Positions 1 to 11,993 of a DNA stretch of 64,000 nt are shown here, in pieces. The translations under genes were made by a program, and so were the position numbers. The notes below the pieces were generated by a model. It did no database searches. It saw only the letters and a list, made by a program, of their open reading frames with translations, and had not been told where the DNA came from. Numbering within the stretch: position 1 is the first letter of the stretch; each line of letters opens with the position of its first letter. The stretch is from Glomus cerebriforme. Its lineage: Eukaryota; Glomeromycota; Glomeromycetes; Glomerales; Glomeraceae. The DNA lies in contig QKYT01000061.1 of assembly GCA_003550305.1 (NCBI GenBank), positions 1 to 64,000 of the forward strand. Reading direction: 5' to 3'.

Positions 1-111
1 GTTTGGGCTACAACAGTTCCATTCTAAAACAGCATCTCCAAATTCTGTATCAGATTTTTGATCATTAAATTTAGTTTCTACCAAAGAGAAAACACTCATA
101 GTAGTTGACAT
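1..111 (-). CDS. N-terminal fragment of an unrecognised protein
   Basis: Reading the minus strand from the ATG at 111, 37 codons stay open to the window edge. The peptide starts MSTTMSVFSLVETKFNDQ and is mildly acidic, with a Trp-Asn-Cys-Cys stretch near the edge. The ATG is preceded by an AT-rich leader with homopolymer runs, as before the other genes here. I do not recognise the family, and 37 codons of open frame are weak evidence alone. It could also be the first exon of a spliced gene, or chance. Confidence 0.4.
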   Translation of the reverse strand, partial: MSTTMSVFSLVETKFNDQKSDTEFGDAVLEWNCCSPN

Positions 112-457
112 TTTTGTTTCTTTTTATTAAAGAAGGTTTTTTTTTTAAGAAACAACATCAAAAAATACTCTTTTTTAATAAAAATACACAATTATCTGAG
201 TTTTTTCGTCGATCGAATGCAGGATCTAATCCATAAAAAAATACATTAATTTTTTTCATTTCAAGGTACGCATTTCAGGATAATTTTTGTGTAAAAAAAT
301 TCTTATCTAATTTATATGTTTGTTAACAACATTTGTTACCTTAAATTCAAAAGAAATTTCTTTCTAGTGTAACATTTTACATTTAATTATTCTTCATTCA
401 AGGATATTCATATTTATTTTCTCAAATAAACTATCGTAGTAATAATACTATCAAACT
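112..457. promoter_or_regulatory. Divergent intergenic region
   Basis: About 350 bases separate the putative minus-strand start at 111 from the kinase start at 458. The stretch is AT-rich with T and A runs and holds no open frame of note. If both starts are right, it must contain both promoters. No specific site was recognised. Confidence 0.35.
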
Positions 458-2026
458 ATGATTTGGTTTAGAAAATGCGAAGAATGTAACCAAGAGAATA
501 CTGGACCTTCTTGGTGTAACACATGTAACGCAAAACATTTTCAACAAAATTTCAAAAATTGGACTAGTGGTAATGATAATATTGACAAATTTATTCAACA
601 TGCTCAGCTATCAGCAACTTGTTATAACAAAGTATTAGAGTGGATACCTTATGATAAATTTTATAATATTGAATATATTGCAAAAGGTGGGTTTGGCATA
701 GTGTATAAAGCAAAATGGATTGATGGAAATATAGAATATTGGAATAATGAAAATCAAAATTGGTATCGAGAAAACTCCAATGGGTTTGTAACGCTGAAAA
801 GTTTAAATAATTCAAAAAATATTACATCAGAATTTATTAATGAGGTATAAATTAATTTACCATTTAATGAAATTTGAAATATGATTTTTACTAATGTATT
901 TTCTATAATAGATTATGTCACATCATAAAGTTTCTGTTCATGTTATTAGCTTTTATGGAATAACTCAAGATCCGGACACAAAAAATTATATGATGGTTTT
1001 GTATTATGCGGAGAATGGAAGTTTACGAAATTATTTAGATACAAATGATAAATTAAGTTTTGAAATTAAGATTTGTGATTTATATTATATTGCAAATAGT
1101 CTTAGTGAAATTCATGCGAATGAGCTGATTCATCGAGATTTACATATTGGTAATTTTATATTAAAACTTAAATATACTATATGTATAACTGATTTAGGAT
1201 TATGTAAAAGATTATGATGCATTAGAAAATACAAAAAATAGTATATTTGGCATTTTACCTTATATTGCACCCGAAATTTTAAGAGGACAAAATTATACTA
1301 AAGCTACTGATATTTATAGTTTTGGTATAATTATGTATGAAGTATTTTCTGGTTTACCTCCTTATCATGATGTAAGTCATGATGAAAATTTAGCAATAAA
1401 AATTTGCCAAGGACTTAGACCAAGGTTTAATATTAAAGTACCTCAATTGATTGTGCATTTAATTAAGAAATGTTTAGATGCGAATCCATTAAATCGACCA
1501 ACTGCAGTTGAAGTTGGGGATATTTTAGGTCGATGGTATGATGAAATTAAAGAAACTAAGCAAAGAAATGAAACAGAACTTATAAAACAAATTAAAGAAG
1601 CAGATGAATTCAACAATAACTTACAAACTAGTAATGCATTTTCAATTAGTTTATCATATGAAACACATTCTGAAGCTATTTATACAAGTAGATTACTTAA
1701 TTTTAATAATCTTCCTGAACCAAAAAATTCTGATGATTATTATAATCAATATGATAATATTATAAGCACAAAATATTCAGGTAAATAACTTTATTTTGTT
1801 CAAAAAAAATATTTAAAAAAAAAAAAACTAATAAATTATTTTATTGATAGAAACTCTACAAATTGATATTTCTCAATTGAAAATTAATGATGGTAAAAGT
1901 TTAACTTTTATAATAACTTTATTTATATTAACACAATTAGTATTGATTTTATAATTTCTATTTTTTTTAGATCAAAATAATGATGAATCTAAAGACGAAG
2001 GAAAAATCTGTAATGGGAAAACTTAA
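458..2026 (+). CDS. TKL-type protein kinase with N-terminal Cys ribbon, frameshifted
   Basis: Predicted Ser/Thr or Tyr-like kinase of the family expanded in Rhizophagus. Exons: 458-844, then from 912 (AG at 910-911) through 1780, 1851-1892 and 1971-2026. Residues 7-23 form C-x2-C-x9-C-x2-C. The glycine loop AKGGFGIVY lies near residue 75 and the lysine in VTLKSL near 113. Exon 2 has HRDLHIGN, then DLGLC in place of DFG. The frame then breaks: the 915-1217 frame stops at TGA (1215-1217), and APE, DIYSFG and the C-lobe continue one base later (YIAPEILRG). No intron fits there, so between about 1200 and 1215 there is a net one-base shift, from decay or sequence error. The tail after the kinase domain is Asn-rich and ends at TAA 2024-2026. 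Family identity is firm; whether it is functional is not. Confidence 0.8.
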
Positions 2027-2619
2027 CTTGCACATCGTGTGTAAAATTAATTTTTACACGCCCCTACCTGATTGGCTGCAATGTGTTTTTAAAAATACAT
2101 CTGAGTTCTTCAGTTATTTATTTTCTTTTCTTTTTTTTTTTTGCTTTCTTTCATCAACTTCATAGTTATTTTGTGTTCAGGTATTTGTGTATGTAATTTT
2201 TTATATATATCTGATATATTATATATATTGTGATTAAATACTAAATACTACTCTGTTTTTTGTTTATTTTTTTTTTTGTATCTCCATATTTCTTTTGCTT
2301 TCTCTTTTCTTGTCATTTGACATTTTTATACTTTATATTTGTATGTAAAATTTATATACTGTTATTAAGATAATTTTGTAATTGTTTTATTGTGGCTTGT
2401 AAAAAAATTATAATATAAAATATTAAATGTTTTTTCCTTGAGTTTTTTTTAAAAAAAGATTTAATATACAGTATATGCAAGAAACCAGAAAGTTATAAAA
2501 AATTAACAATGTACCACTATTATTACTTATTGTTTTAATAAAGTGCTATACTAGAATTTTAATTATGATTGTTACATTAATGGAAATATAAAATTTTAAT
2601 ACTACTATCAGTATTGGAC

Positions 2620-2725
2620 TATTTACCCAATTGGACATATATACTCCTGATTGGACATCCAATTGGATATATGCCCGATTGGACATTTCATATGTCCAAA
2701 TCCAATTGTATTAATTGGACATTGT
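2620..2725. repeat. Cluster of ATTGGACAT words in both orientations
   Basis: About 100 bases contain seven or more close variants of ATTGGACAT, mostly direct, plus the inverted form ATGTCCAA near 2691. Neighbouring copies are separated by 10-20 AT-rich bases. No coding frame is present. Short clustered direct and inverted words of this kind occur in the subterminal regions of hAT-type DNA transposons, but no second end or target duplication was identified here, so the nature is unknown. Confidence 0.5.
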
Positions 2726-2861
2726 TAAAATTCAACACTGTTATGTTAAAATTAAATGTGGAAATTTAGTTCTTTTTGTTTTTGTTCTATGTTTTAGTTG
2801 TTCTAACGAAAAACTGGCAAAAATTTTTTAAATGTTACACAAACAATTAAATCGATTAAGC

Positions 2862-3511
2862 GGTTGGACTGATCCTGACAAAAGACGGTCCCGTGATGAT
2901 CCAGGGACCGGTCTTCAGTCCGTGATTTGAGGACCGGTCCGGATCGGTCTATATATGTATTTTTTTAATATAATTTTCTCCATTGAGAAATAGATTAGAA
3001 GCATTGTTTAAAAAGTAATCAAACAATTATAGCGATCTATATTGTTGATCACATGGTCTTGCTAAACAATTCAGACCAAAGACTGGTCTTTTGACCTAGG
3101 GATAGTTAGGTCAGTCCTGATCCGGTCCTGATCCTGGGATTATGAGCCTTATTGAACGGACCTGCAAACCAAGTCCTGTTAGGTCCAGTCCTGGACCTGG
3201 ACTAAATTATTTATAAATTTTGTAATAGATATTAGTGATTATAAATATAAAAAGTGAGTTGCGGCATTGCGATTCACTTTTTTATATTGATTTTATACCA
3301 AAAAATGAACCGCAATTTCGCAACGCACTTTTTATATGATCTTAATATAAAAAAGTGAATCACAATACCGCAACTCACTTCTTAATATAAAAAAGGGAAT
3401 CACAATATCCCTATTTGGACCGGTCTTGGACCGGTTTATGAGACCACTTTATAATCGGTCCGGTCCGGTCCTGGACCAGTCTTTTTAGGACCGGACCGGA
3501 CCGATCCAACC
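2862..3511. mobile_element. GGACCGG-rich non-autonomous element (probable MITE)
   Basis: This 650-base block contrasts with its AT-rich surroundings. Both ends are dense in GGACCGGTC/GGACCGG words. The left end reads GGTTGGACTGATCC, and the reverse complement of the right end reads GGTTGGATCGGTCC, so the termini are imperfect inverted repeats extending into the GGACCGG-rich zones. There is no ORF, so mobility would depend on enzymes elsewhere. A second palindromic unit is nested at 3251-3380. I could not define a target-site duplication. A hAT-like origin is only a guess. Confidence 0.55.
3251..3380. repeat. Nested inverted repeat (about 32-bp arms)
   Basis: The left arm at 3251-3283 (AAAGTGAGTTGCGG...GATTCACTTT) is matched by the reverse complement of 3349-3380 with only two or three differences. 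A third, more diverged copy lies between them at about 3305-3333 and a partial one follows at 3391-3410. Each arm is itself nearly palindromic (AAAGTGA...TCACTTT). This is the shape of a small MITE or foldback element inserted within the GGACCGG-rich element. Confidence 0.55.
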
Positions 3512-5251
3512 CTACCAAAAATTACAAGTTAAGGACTCCTCATTACAAAACCCTTACTTTTTCTTCTTTTAGTATTGCTAAAGCTCACCGGCGGAGATTG
3601 TCACCGTTTAATTCCGGCCGAACATCATAATTTCGGCCAGAGTTAAGATGCTAAAGGAAAAAATTTTGTTTCAAATAATTTAACTAAATATAAATCGCAC
3701 TAAATTTTAAAAATCAAATTTTTTCTTAAAGTAAAAAAAACAAATGTAAAAATCGAATTTTCATGTTTTTCTCAATTTCTAACATAAGAAAAATCTTTTC
3801 TTCTCACAAATTTACATATAGTAAGATGATGCTCGGTACCCTTCTAAATCCTATTTAACATTAAATTTTTTATAAAAATTGAAAAAATTTATGAAGCGTT
3901 TTTTTATATGATTTTCATATAATTAATTATAAAAAAAGTAAGTTTTTTTGGAATAAAAACTAGAATAATTTATCGTTGTCTCAAAATTTTTTTCATTGGG
4001 AATATTAAAGAGTCTGTAAGGGAGTTGTAAGGGTTGTATTTTTTTATTTAAATTTTAATTATAATACTCAGATGTTTTCATAATCTTTTTATATTAAGTA
4101 TGGCTTAGAAATTCTTCATTGTCCAAATTTTTCATTATTGAAATTTTCATCTAATAGTATTCAATCAAGTGAATGAAGGGGAAAAAGAGAAAAAAAAATT
4201 GATGCTTTTTTTTTAAACAAATTATATTAATAATCAAATGAACAACAACAATAATAAATATGTATATTAAATATGTATGAATTTTTTTCTTTTTTTTCGT
4301 GACAAGCGAAAAAAATGACAAAATTTGCTGTGCAGAGAATTTGGACACAATAACAAATAACTAATGAAATTAAAACTATGTTCCAAATTCCGATTATAAT
4401 CATTGAAAGATTAATATTTTCCTTTTTAAAAAGAATAATCTAAAGATCATCGAATATTTATACTAAATTTTTTTGTGTTCGGTCAAATTGGAGATGGCGC
4501 GGTAAAAAAACAACTACATACTATTACATTAGGTAAGAGTTTGATTCCCCATTCCCGTGAGAAAAAATTTAATGCAGCTTTATTTGGGTAATAAACATAG
4601 TATCGAGATTACTGCCGGATTAGTAATAACAATAAAATAAATTATCAAAATACTTATAGCATCATTAAAAGTGTCGTATGCTAATGAGTCTATCTCGGCG
4701 GAAGCAAAAAATAATAATATTCCAAATAAAATTATCCAGAAATGAAGCCAAAGGACTTTTATCATAACATTTGATCATAATAGAAATTCCGTAATGAGAA
4801 TAGTTAACGATTGATATTTCTTTCACTCGACCTCTTATTAGGTGGTATAATAATTTCTCTTATTTTTACTCTATAAATATCGGAATGAGGAAATAATAAT
4901 TTTATCCGTATCAACTGATATATATTAATTAAAATTTATTATGTTAAAGAAAAAAAATCCAGTCACAATGGTTCAAATAAACATTTCATTTTCATCCGGA
5001 ATTATAAATCCTAGGTGTGAATATTTTTCTGACAAATACAAAAAAAAATTTGAATATACAGTATAGTACAAAAGACACAATGTCCCATACAAAATTCCTT
5101 AATTACAACAAAAAATATTCCGGATAAAATTTAGTTAATTCCAGTGAAACAATGATTACATCATTACAAATTAACAATCGAGTGTGTGGAACATTGATAT
5201 CGATAACGGAAAAATCACTCCGATACCCGATTTACTTGTTACACCCGATGA
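3512..5251. other. Intergenic region with a dispersed kelch-upstream-like block
   Basis: No gene was found. Bases 4300-4640 share ordered similarity with 12740-13400: a GACAAAATT-GTGCAGAGAA-TTGGACA block, an ATCGAAT-TTTATACTAAAT block, GATGGCGCGG, and a TTTAATGCA...GTATCG-GATTA...ACTGCC block. The second location lies beside a kelch relic. The shared DNA is therefore probably old flanking sequence of kelch genes, or a dispersed repeat. The rest is featureless AT-rich sequence. Confidence 0.4.
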
Positions 5252-8087
5252 ATGCTTTTAAAGCCTTCCGAAAAATTAGTTTTGCTTGAGTTATTTTTTC
5301 TTCATATCAATACTGTTAGAATGTATACATCTCCGGGATCCACTACTAAAAAATCTTTGCATTTTACATCCCAACAGAGAATGAATTCAGCTCCAAACTC
5401 CACTGGCAAAATAAATTCATCTACTGCTGACAAAATATATTCATCTCCGCCGGCCTCCACTGCCGATGTGCATATCAGAGTGAATTCAGCTCCGGCCTCC
5501 ACTCCAAAAATATATTCAGAACCTCCTCCACTCTATCCAAACAACCCTACTTCTTCATTACTTAATGATGATGATAAAGCAACAATTGCTGAACACCTTG
5601 TAGAAAATGAGGTTAGCCCGGCTGAAAAGACCCCACACATTTCTTTCATTGAAGAAAATGATCAGCATCCAAAAACAGTCTTCCAACATTCAACCAAACT
5701 TTCTACTTCAAGACCATTAGGTCAATTTGGTCATTGTGAACAATGTAAGGGACCAAGGACTGGGTATAACTGGTGCAAATACTGCAATAGCGAATATTTA
5801 AAGGAAAATTTCATGAATTGGACAAGCGGTATTATAGAACTTGATACATTTATTCAAGTTGCGCAACTTAAAGCTATTAATGCTAGATCAGTCTTAGAGT
5901 GGATAGAATATCAAGAATTCAAAAATGTGAAGCACCTTGCAGATGGTGGTAATAGTTCGGTGTAGGTATTCATTTTGATTGTGGATTATGATAATCATAT
6001 GTTAAATTTATAGTCTGTCATTACTCACGCACCTTGCTTTATTAACTTCTAGATTTACAGCATATTGGCCTCGGGGACCTATACAAGCATGGGATACAAC
6101 TATCAATGACTGGGAACGAGGCTGGCAACAGCAGATGAATTCAGATATAATCATTCTAAAACGTATAAATAATTCCAATAATGTGACATCAGATTTCTTA
6201 AACGAAGTACAGTACATAATAATTTATCAATGTTTAATATCATTTTTTTTTTATTTATTTTCTTGCTAACAGACTATCATCGTATTTGATTAGTTAAGTG
6301 CATATCACGAATTTAGCACATTAGTTAGTCATGTAATACGCTGTTATGGTATCTCACGTTGTCCAACCACTCAAGAGCTTATTGTCGTTACATCTTATGC
6401 TCATAATGGAGATCTTCGAAAATACCTTTCTGAAAATTTTGATAATTTTACCTGGAAACAAAGGATCATCACCCTTAGAGATATTGCAGTTGGATTGGTG
6501 AGCATTCATAAAGCTGGGCTTCTGCATGTAAGTGACTTTTATGGCTATTAAATAGATAGATTATTCTTGTGAAATTGGAGTTATAAGTAAAAAAAAAAAA
6601 TTAATCTTTATTTTATTATTATAATATCAAAGAAAGATTTGCACACTGGCAATATCTTACGAGATGGTAGTTGGACAATGATAAGTGACCTTGGTCTTTG
6701 TTGGAATAATACGTCTATTGCAGGAAGTGATAGGAAAATTTGTGGGGTACTTCCTTATGTAGCACCAGAAGTTTTACGTGGACGTCCATACACTCGAGCA
6801 ACTGATGTTTATAGTATCGGAATGATTATGTTTGAATTATGGTCGGGTAGACGACCATTCGATGGAAGAGAATATGATACGTCTTTAGTATTAGATATTT
6901 GTTCAGGTAATATCACGTCTCTAGTTATGATGTATCAACCGGCCTAAATTATGGGTGATTTTATAATGCCTTAAGAATTTTTTGCTAGCATTAGTCATCT
7001 GACGCAATCAGACACTTTGACGCACAACAGTTACGTTCCAAGATATTATCAATACAAAATTTTTAAAAAGATTTTTACAAATAGGAATACGTCCTGAGAT
7101 TACTTCAGATATACCTGATTATTATTCCTTAATCATGCAAGCCTGCTGGAACGAGGATCCTAATATGCGACCTACTTCACGTGAATTAGAAAGAGTATTT
7201 AATGGATGGATTGACAGTATCGCAAATCGAGAATTAACTTGTCCTAAGATAGTTTCTACTAAAAACATTAATTCAAAAACAACAAATAATAGTTCATCTG
7301 AAAATACTCCAAGTCAACCACTTCCTTCATTATCCACTGTTCAAAATAAATTATTGGAAGAGAGAGATAAACGCCGTAAATATAAATTCTTTAGTTTTCT
7401 GAATTTATATCATATACAATATACTGTATATACCGTATATAATACAATGTTTAAATTTCTTAATAAAAAGGTGAATCTATCTACCAAAAATATCTTAATC
7501 AACGTTTCTTTGAATTTGCTGAGCAAGAATCCAAAAACAAAGGTAATTTCAATTTACATGTTAATGTTTCTATGTTCAATGATTAAATAATTTAATTGCT
7601 TTTAGAGCCAATAAACCCAATGACCTGGACTAGTGAACTCAAAATACTTGCTGATGAAATATTTAGCAATCAAGGTATGATAGATATAATCGCAATTAAT
7701 AATTTGATAATAGATTTAAAATATTTATTCAATTATCTATATCTGTAAAGCTTCAAATGCATTTTCTAAGAATCTAGAAATCAAATCTTTTGAGATAATG
7801 AACGATAATAATGAACATAATGAAAAAAGACTGGCTAAAGGTATTTAAAAATGAATTTGGTTGTATTTTTATTTGTACAACACTGAACTCTAATTATCAT
7901 TTTTATCTAATGTAGAAAGTAAAAAAAAGCCATTACATATACGGCTTTTTACAAAGTTATTATTTTTATTACACATTGATGACCTCAAATAATTTGTTTT
8001 TTAGAAATCCAATTAATCAAAAATCAAGCTGCTCTTAAGAAAATAAAAAATTTATACATAGTAGGACATCCAATATATAAATTATAA
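5252..8087 (+). CDS. TKL-type protein kinase with long Ser/Pro-rich N-terminus
   Basis: Intact second kinase of the same family as 458-2026. Model with consistent phases: 5252-5961, 6053-6206, 6294-6527, 6633-6906, 7085-7375, 7471-7542, 7606-7674, 7751-7840, 8005-8087. The start could instead be Met at 5321 (MYTSPGSTTKK). About 140 N-terminal residues are low-complexity, with repeated NSAP and SSPPAST motifs. The ribbon C-x2-C-x9-C-x2-C follows (HCEQCKGPRTGYNWCKYC). Next come a degenerate glycine loop (ADGGNSSVF), the lysine in IIILKRI, HKDLHTGN (HKD rather than HRD), DLGLC for DFG, YVAPEVLRG, and WNEDPNMRPT of subdomain XI. The tail after residue 7375 is weaker: small exons of polar sequence joined only by splice logic. 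The kinase fold is secure; activity with HKD and the altered loop is uncertain. The last two exons are low confidence. Confidence 0.8.
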
Positions 8088-8139
8088 ATATCTGCATCGA
8101 AATAGAAACAAATCAGTAATCTGATTTAACTTAGAGCAT

Positions 8140-8620
8140 TGGTAGGAGGATTAAAGATTCGGATTTAAAATTTGCTATTTCTTTTGTTGTAAAGCTAAAC
8201 AACCATTTAACATCTTTTAAATAATTTGTATCATTTCCTAAAATAATAATCATGTTAGAGTTAGAGAGACATTATTTTAAAAGTTGCAAGTATTTTAAAA
8301 AATAACCTATTATATGCTTACGTACATTAGTAATTGGACTATAAACTTGAGGCAATCCTCCAACCTTTTGTATAATATCAGAAAGATAATAAAAAAATAT
8401 ATAAATTTTCCCTCAGTGACTAGCAGATTCCATCTATTTATACTTTGAGAAGTTTTTCCTTGAATTATTAGTATCTAATTTTAGTACTAATTTGATATCG
8501 TATACCTCCAAATATTAAATCTTCATTAATCTACTATATATTTTGTTATATGCCATGTTGCATATCGTTAAGTGACTTAGTTCTATCCATCCTGTATTGC
8601 TCCAAATTCATAATAAAAAA
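8140..8620 (-). pseudogene. Kelch-transmembrane gene relic
   Basis: On the minus strand this stretch holds decayed pieces of the neighbouring kelch genes. Near 8160-8230 it reads DVKWLFSFTTKEIANF, matching NFTWFSLTAQETANL in the downstream exon of the 9146-11110 gene, followed by the same pre-splice sequence around the CATTTCCTAAAA acceptor. Near 8340-8390 a GLPQVYS-like piece recalls the GLGQDYS segment of exon 1 in the other copies. Frames are interrupted and no open frame spans it. This is a fragment of a former family member. Confidence 0.5.
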
Positions 8621-9145
8621 AGGTATTTATACGGTCAAAACCTTTGTTAAATTACGACCTTCTATGAAATATACAGTATATCCATACAACTCTTCGCCAA
8701 AAAGAAATTATTGACTAATTTAACAAATATCAAAATGATAAAAAAAGGTTGAAAATCTCTTGAAAAAGAATCATTCCACTAATAAATCAAGAAGTGTCTG
8801 TACATCCGAAGTTTATTAAAAAAAAATAAATATTTTCGCGTTCGTGTTCATAAATGCTAAATTTAAAAAATCGATCTAAATTTTTATGTTGCAAACTAGA
8901 TGGGTAGCAACTCCTGTTGCCATAATAATAATGAAAAACATACTATGTATTCACGAGAGTTTTATTAAATTATATAATATTTAATTCCGTACACGAAGTT
9001 AGACGAAGTATTCTACCCTTCTTTTTACATAGATAAGAGAAAAATAAAACTATATATATCAGATATTATGTATATTAGTTCAGTTTTTAATTTCATAAGT
9101 TATTATTAATAAAATCGAAAAATAAAAATAAATAACAAAATTAAT

Positions 9146-11110
9146 CTATGGAGTCTTGGGGGGAGGGGGTGGAGGAATTTCACTTCCTGGAGAATAAGGA
9201 TAAGTTTCGCTTCCCGGAGAATAATTAGAGGAATAATGATCAGAAAATCTATCTGGTGGTATTGGTAAAATAGAATATTCTTGACCAGAATATCCTTGAA
9301 ATTGAGTTAAATTATTAGAATAATCTGAGCGACGTTGTGGATCCATGTATTGATATTGTGGAACAAATTGCTGATTTGGTTGTTGTGTCGTTGTTGCATT
9401 TTGTTGATATAGTGTTGTTCGTTGACTGGATGGAATTTGACCACCAGAAGTAATTGGGTCATTCAAATCTTCTCCATCTCGATTTTTCTTACGTCTATAA
9501 AATAATACTGAAAATGCCGCGACTGCTGCTATTCCAACTGCTCCTAATCCAACTGATAAACCGACAATTACTTTATTCGAAGATTGTTGTTCTGCACCTG
9601 AATTTACATTTGAAGAAGTTGCAGCAGCAGATGTTGATTTTGTTGCTGTATTTATTGTACTTATGGGAGGAATTGGTGACTTCGGAACATTAGTAGAAGG
9701 GCTAGGACTAGGATTCGAACTTTTAGAATTAAGATTTGCAGTTTCTTGTGCCGTAAGACTAAACCATGTAAAATTACTAAAGTCAAATATATAAAAATCA
9801 TTATTTAATCCAAATGCACCTTCCGGAACATTTGTGTCATTTCCTAAAAGAATAATTAAAATACGGGAGGTTAGAAAAATATTATTATGTATCTTTTTTT
9901 TTTTAAAAAAAAAAATAACTTACCAAAAGCGACGAACATAAAATTATCCACCATTGTAGCAGTATGATAAACAAGGTTTGGTACCAAAGGTATCATAGAA
10001 TTTTCAAATTGTGGTATCGACCATATTAAAGTGGTAGTATCTAACATAGCAATTGGTCCATTAGGTGATACTGAATAGTGAATTCCTCCAAATATACAAA
10101 TTTTATTCCCAACTAGTATTTTAAATAAAACGAAAAAAAAATTTTTTAATGATTATAATAATAATGACAATTAAAATTAAAAATTAAAGAACCTAAGACA
10201 GCTGAATGACCAACTCTAGGTCCCGGAACAGCTCCTAAAGTTAACGTAGCAATCTAGAATATGAAATAATTATACATTAAGAATCACGTGACATTAGCTA
10301 ACACATTTTTAACTAACCTGTAAAGACCATGTATCCGTGACAATATCATATTGATAAATCTAACAAATTAAAAACACTAACATTACTTCTCGTTAATTTA
10401 TGGTTTGATTAACTTAATTATTAATCTTACATACATCGGTCATTAAAGCATGAATATTATTCTGTAGCATACCACCAATAAAATAAATAACTCCATTAAT
10501 TAACGTTGCTGTATGCTTACTCACAGGGGGAGGAGCATTAATTAAGCTACCAACTCCCCAATTCAAATTAATAGTATCCAAAATATTAAGATCATTAGAA
10601 ACTATAGTATTATCGTTGGTATCTATTCCACCAAACATATAAATTTTTCCTCCATAATTAACAGAACTCATAAATGCACGACTTATTGGAGCAAATCCTT
10701 GAATTGTTGGTATACTTAATACATTTGTTTTGGTATCAAATTGATATACTAAATTTATATCATTTAATAAACTTCCTATAATAAATATTAAATCTTGATT
10801 GAAGCCTCCTATACTGGCTGTATGCCCGAACTTAAGTGGTAAATTTACTTGACCTTTTAAATCTACCCATATTGTCGTTTCACCACCAAAATAAAAAAAA
10901 ATCACTATATGCAACATTATCTTGGAAATTAGTTCCTCCTATATAATATATTTTACCTCCGACGAGATTTGCTGTATGACCCACTCGAGGTCCTGGCATA
11001 AATAATTGTCCATAAACATCTCTATTTACAAAAAGAAACAATTGAATTAATACTATAATTTTCAAATGATGATTTAAATTTTTATAAATCATTTTGATCA
11101 AGAACTTCAA
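9146..11110 (-). CDS. Secreted kelch-repeat receptor-like membrane protein A (frameshift in exon 1)
   Basis: Predicted type I membrane protein: signal peptide, extracellular kelch propeller, one helix, cytoplasmic Pro-rich tail. Exons on the minus strand: 11110-10435, 10359-10318, 10253-10193, 10112-9924, 9843-9146. The N-terminus (KIIVLIQLFLFVNRDVYGQ) is a signal peptide. Kelch blades show as GGKIYYIGG, LIFIIGS, GGKIYMFGG, NGVIYFIGG, GNKICIFGG and FMFVAFG. Then come a Ser/Thr/Pro stalk, a helix (VIVGLSVGLGAVGIAAVAAF) with the basic stop YRRKKNR, and a tail with YSPGSE repeats ending PPPPPPKTP. In exon 1, nine A bases at 10893-10901 replace the eight needed to keep the frame (compare SDFFYLGG in the paralogues), so the frame shifts by one base in a homopolymer. 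That may be a sequencing slip or real decay. The start may be Met at 11110 or 11092. Ligand and partners are unknown. Confidence 0.8.
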
Positions 11111-11993
11111 CTTTTTTTTTTAAAAGAAATGAAAAAAAAGTTAAAAATTCTGAAAAAGAATTTCCCCACTTTTTAAATTAGCAGCAAAAATAAGTTGTAA
11201 ATCAGCCGTGATTCGTTTCAATAAAAAACAAAGAAAAAAGGAGAAATCTCAAAAGATAATCTAGTAAATAACGATTTTCCGTTGTATGTTAAAAACAATA
11301 AATTTGTAATATCAATTGATTTGCCTTATTGTTACAAGTGCTACTTCAAATTAATATTGAAAATAACTAAAAATAAACTATGTTTTATAAAATAATGGAC
11401 GCTATGCAACCTTAAATAAAATCACAGCAGAAAATATGGTGCGATGTTACATCCGTCTTGATTGTACTTATTTATTTTAACATTCAAATTTCTAAAATTA
11501 CGTTAAATTATATAATATTTGGCGGGATTTAACAAAAATGGAAAATGGATGTTCAGAAGCTTTGAATATTTATCAACTTTTCAAAATAAAATAGATTAAG
11601 TAAAATTTAAATGTTGAAAATTTTTGTTCAAATTTTTATTATTTGATAACTATATTTTATAAATTTGGTCTTTTAACATCATGATAGTAGTAATTAATTT
11701 ATTTTAGTAAATGTGAAATGTTAGCGCCTGAAAAAATAAAATTTAAAATCAATTACCAAATTCTATAAATATAAAGAGTATACATAAATAAGGATATCAG
11801 CCTGATCAACAACAATCTTTAAATGAATTTTGTTCAGTGTAAAGAAGATTATTTCGCATTTTATGTACAAGCAAAATTTATGGAGCAAATTCCCTTTACG
11901 ACTTTATTCTAATACTGTAAAACGGACAACCATTAATCGTATTGTCCCTATAAGAGTATTAACGGTAATTCTACCTTCCTTGGGAATTGTTTA

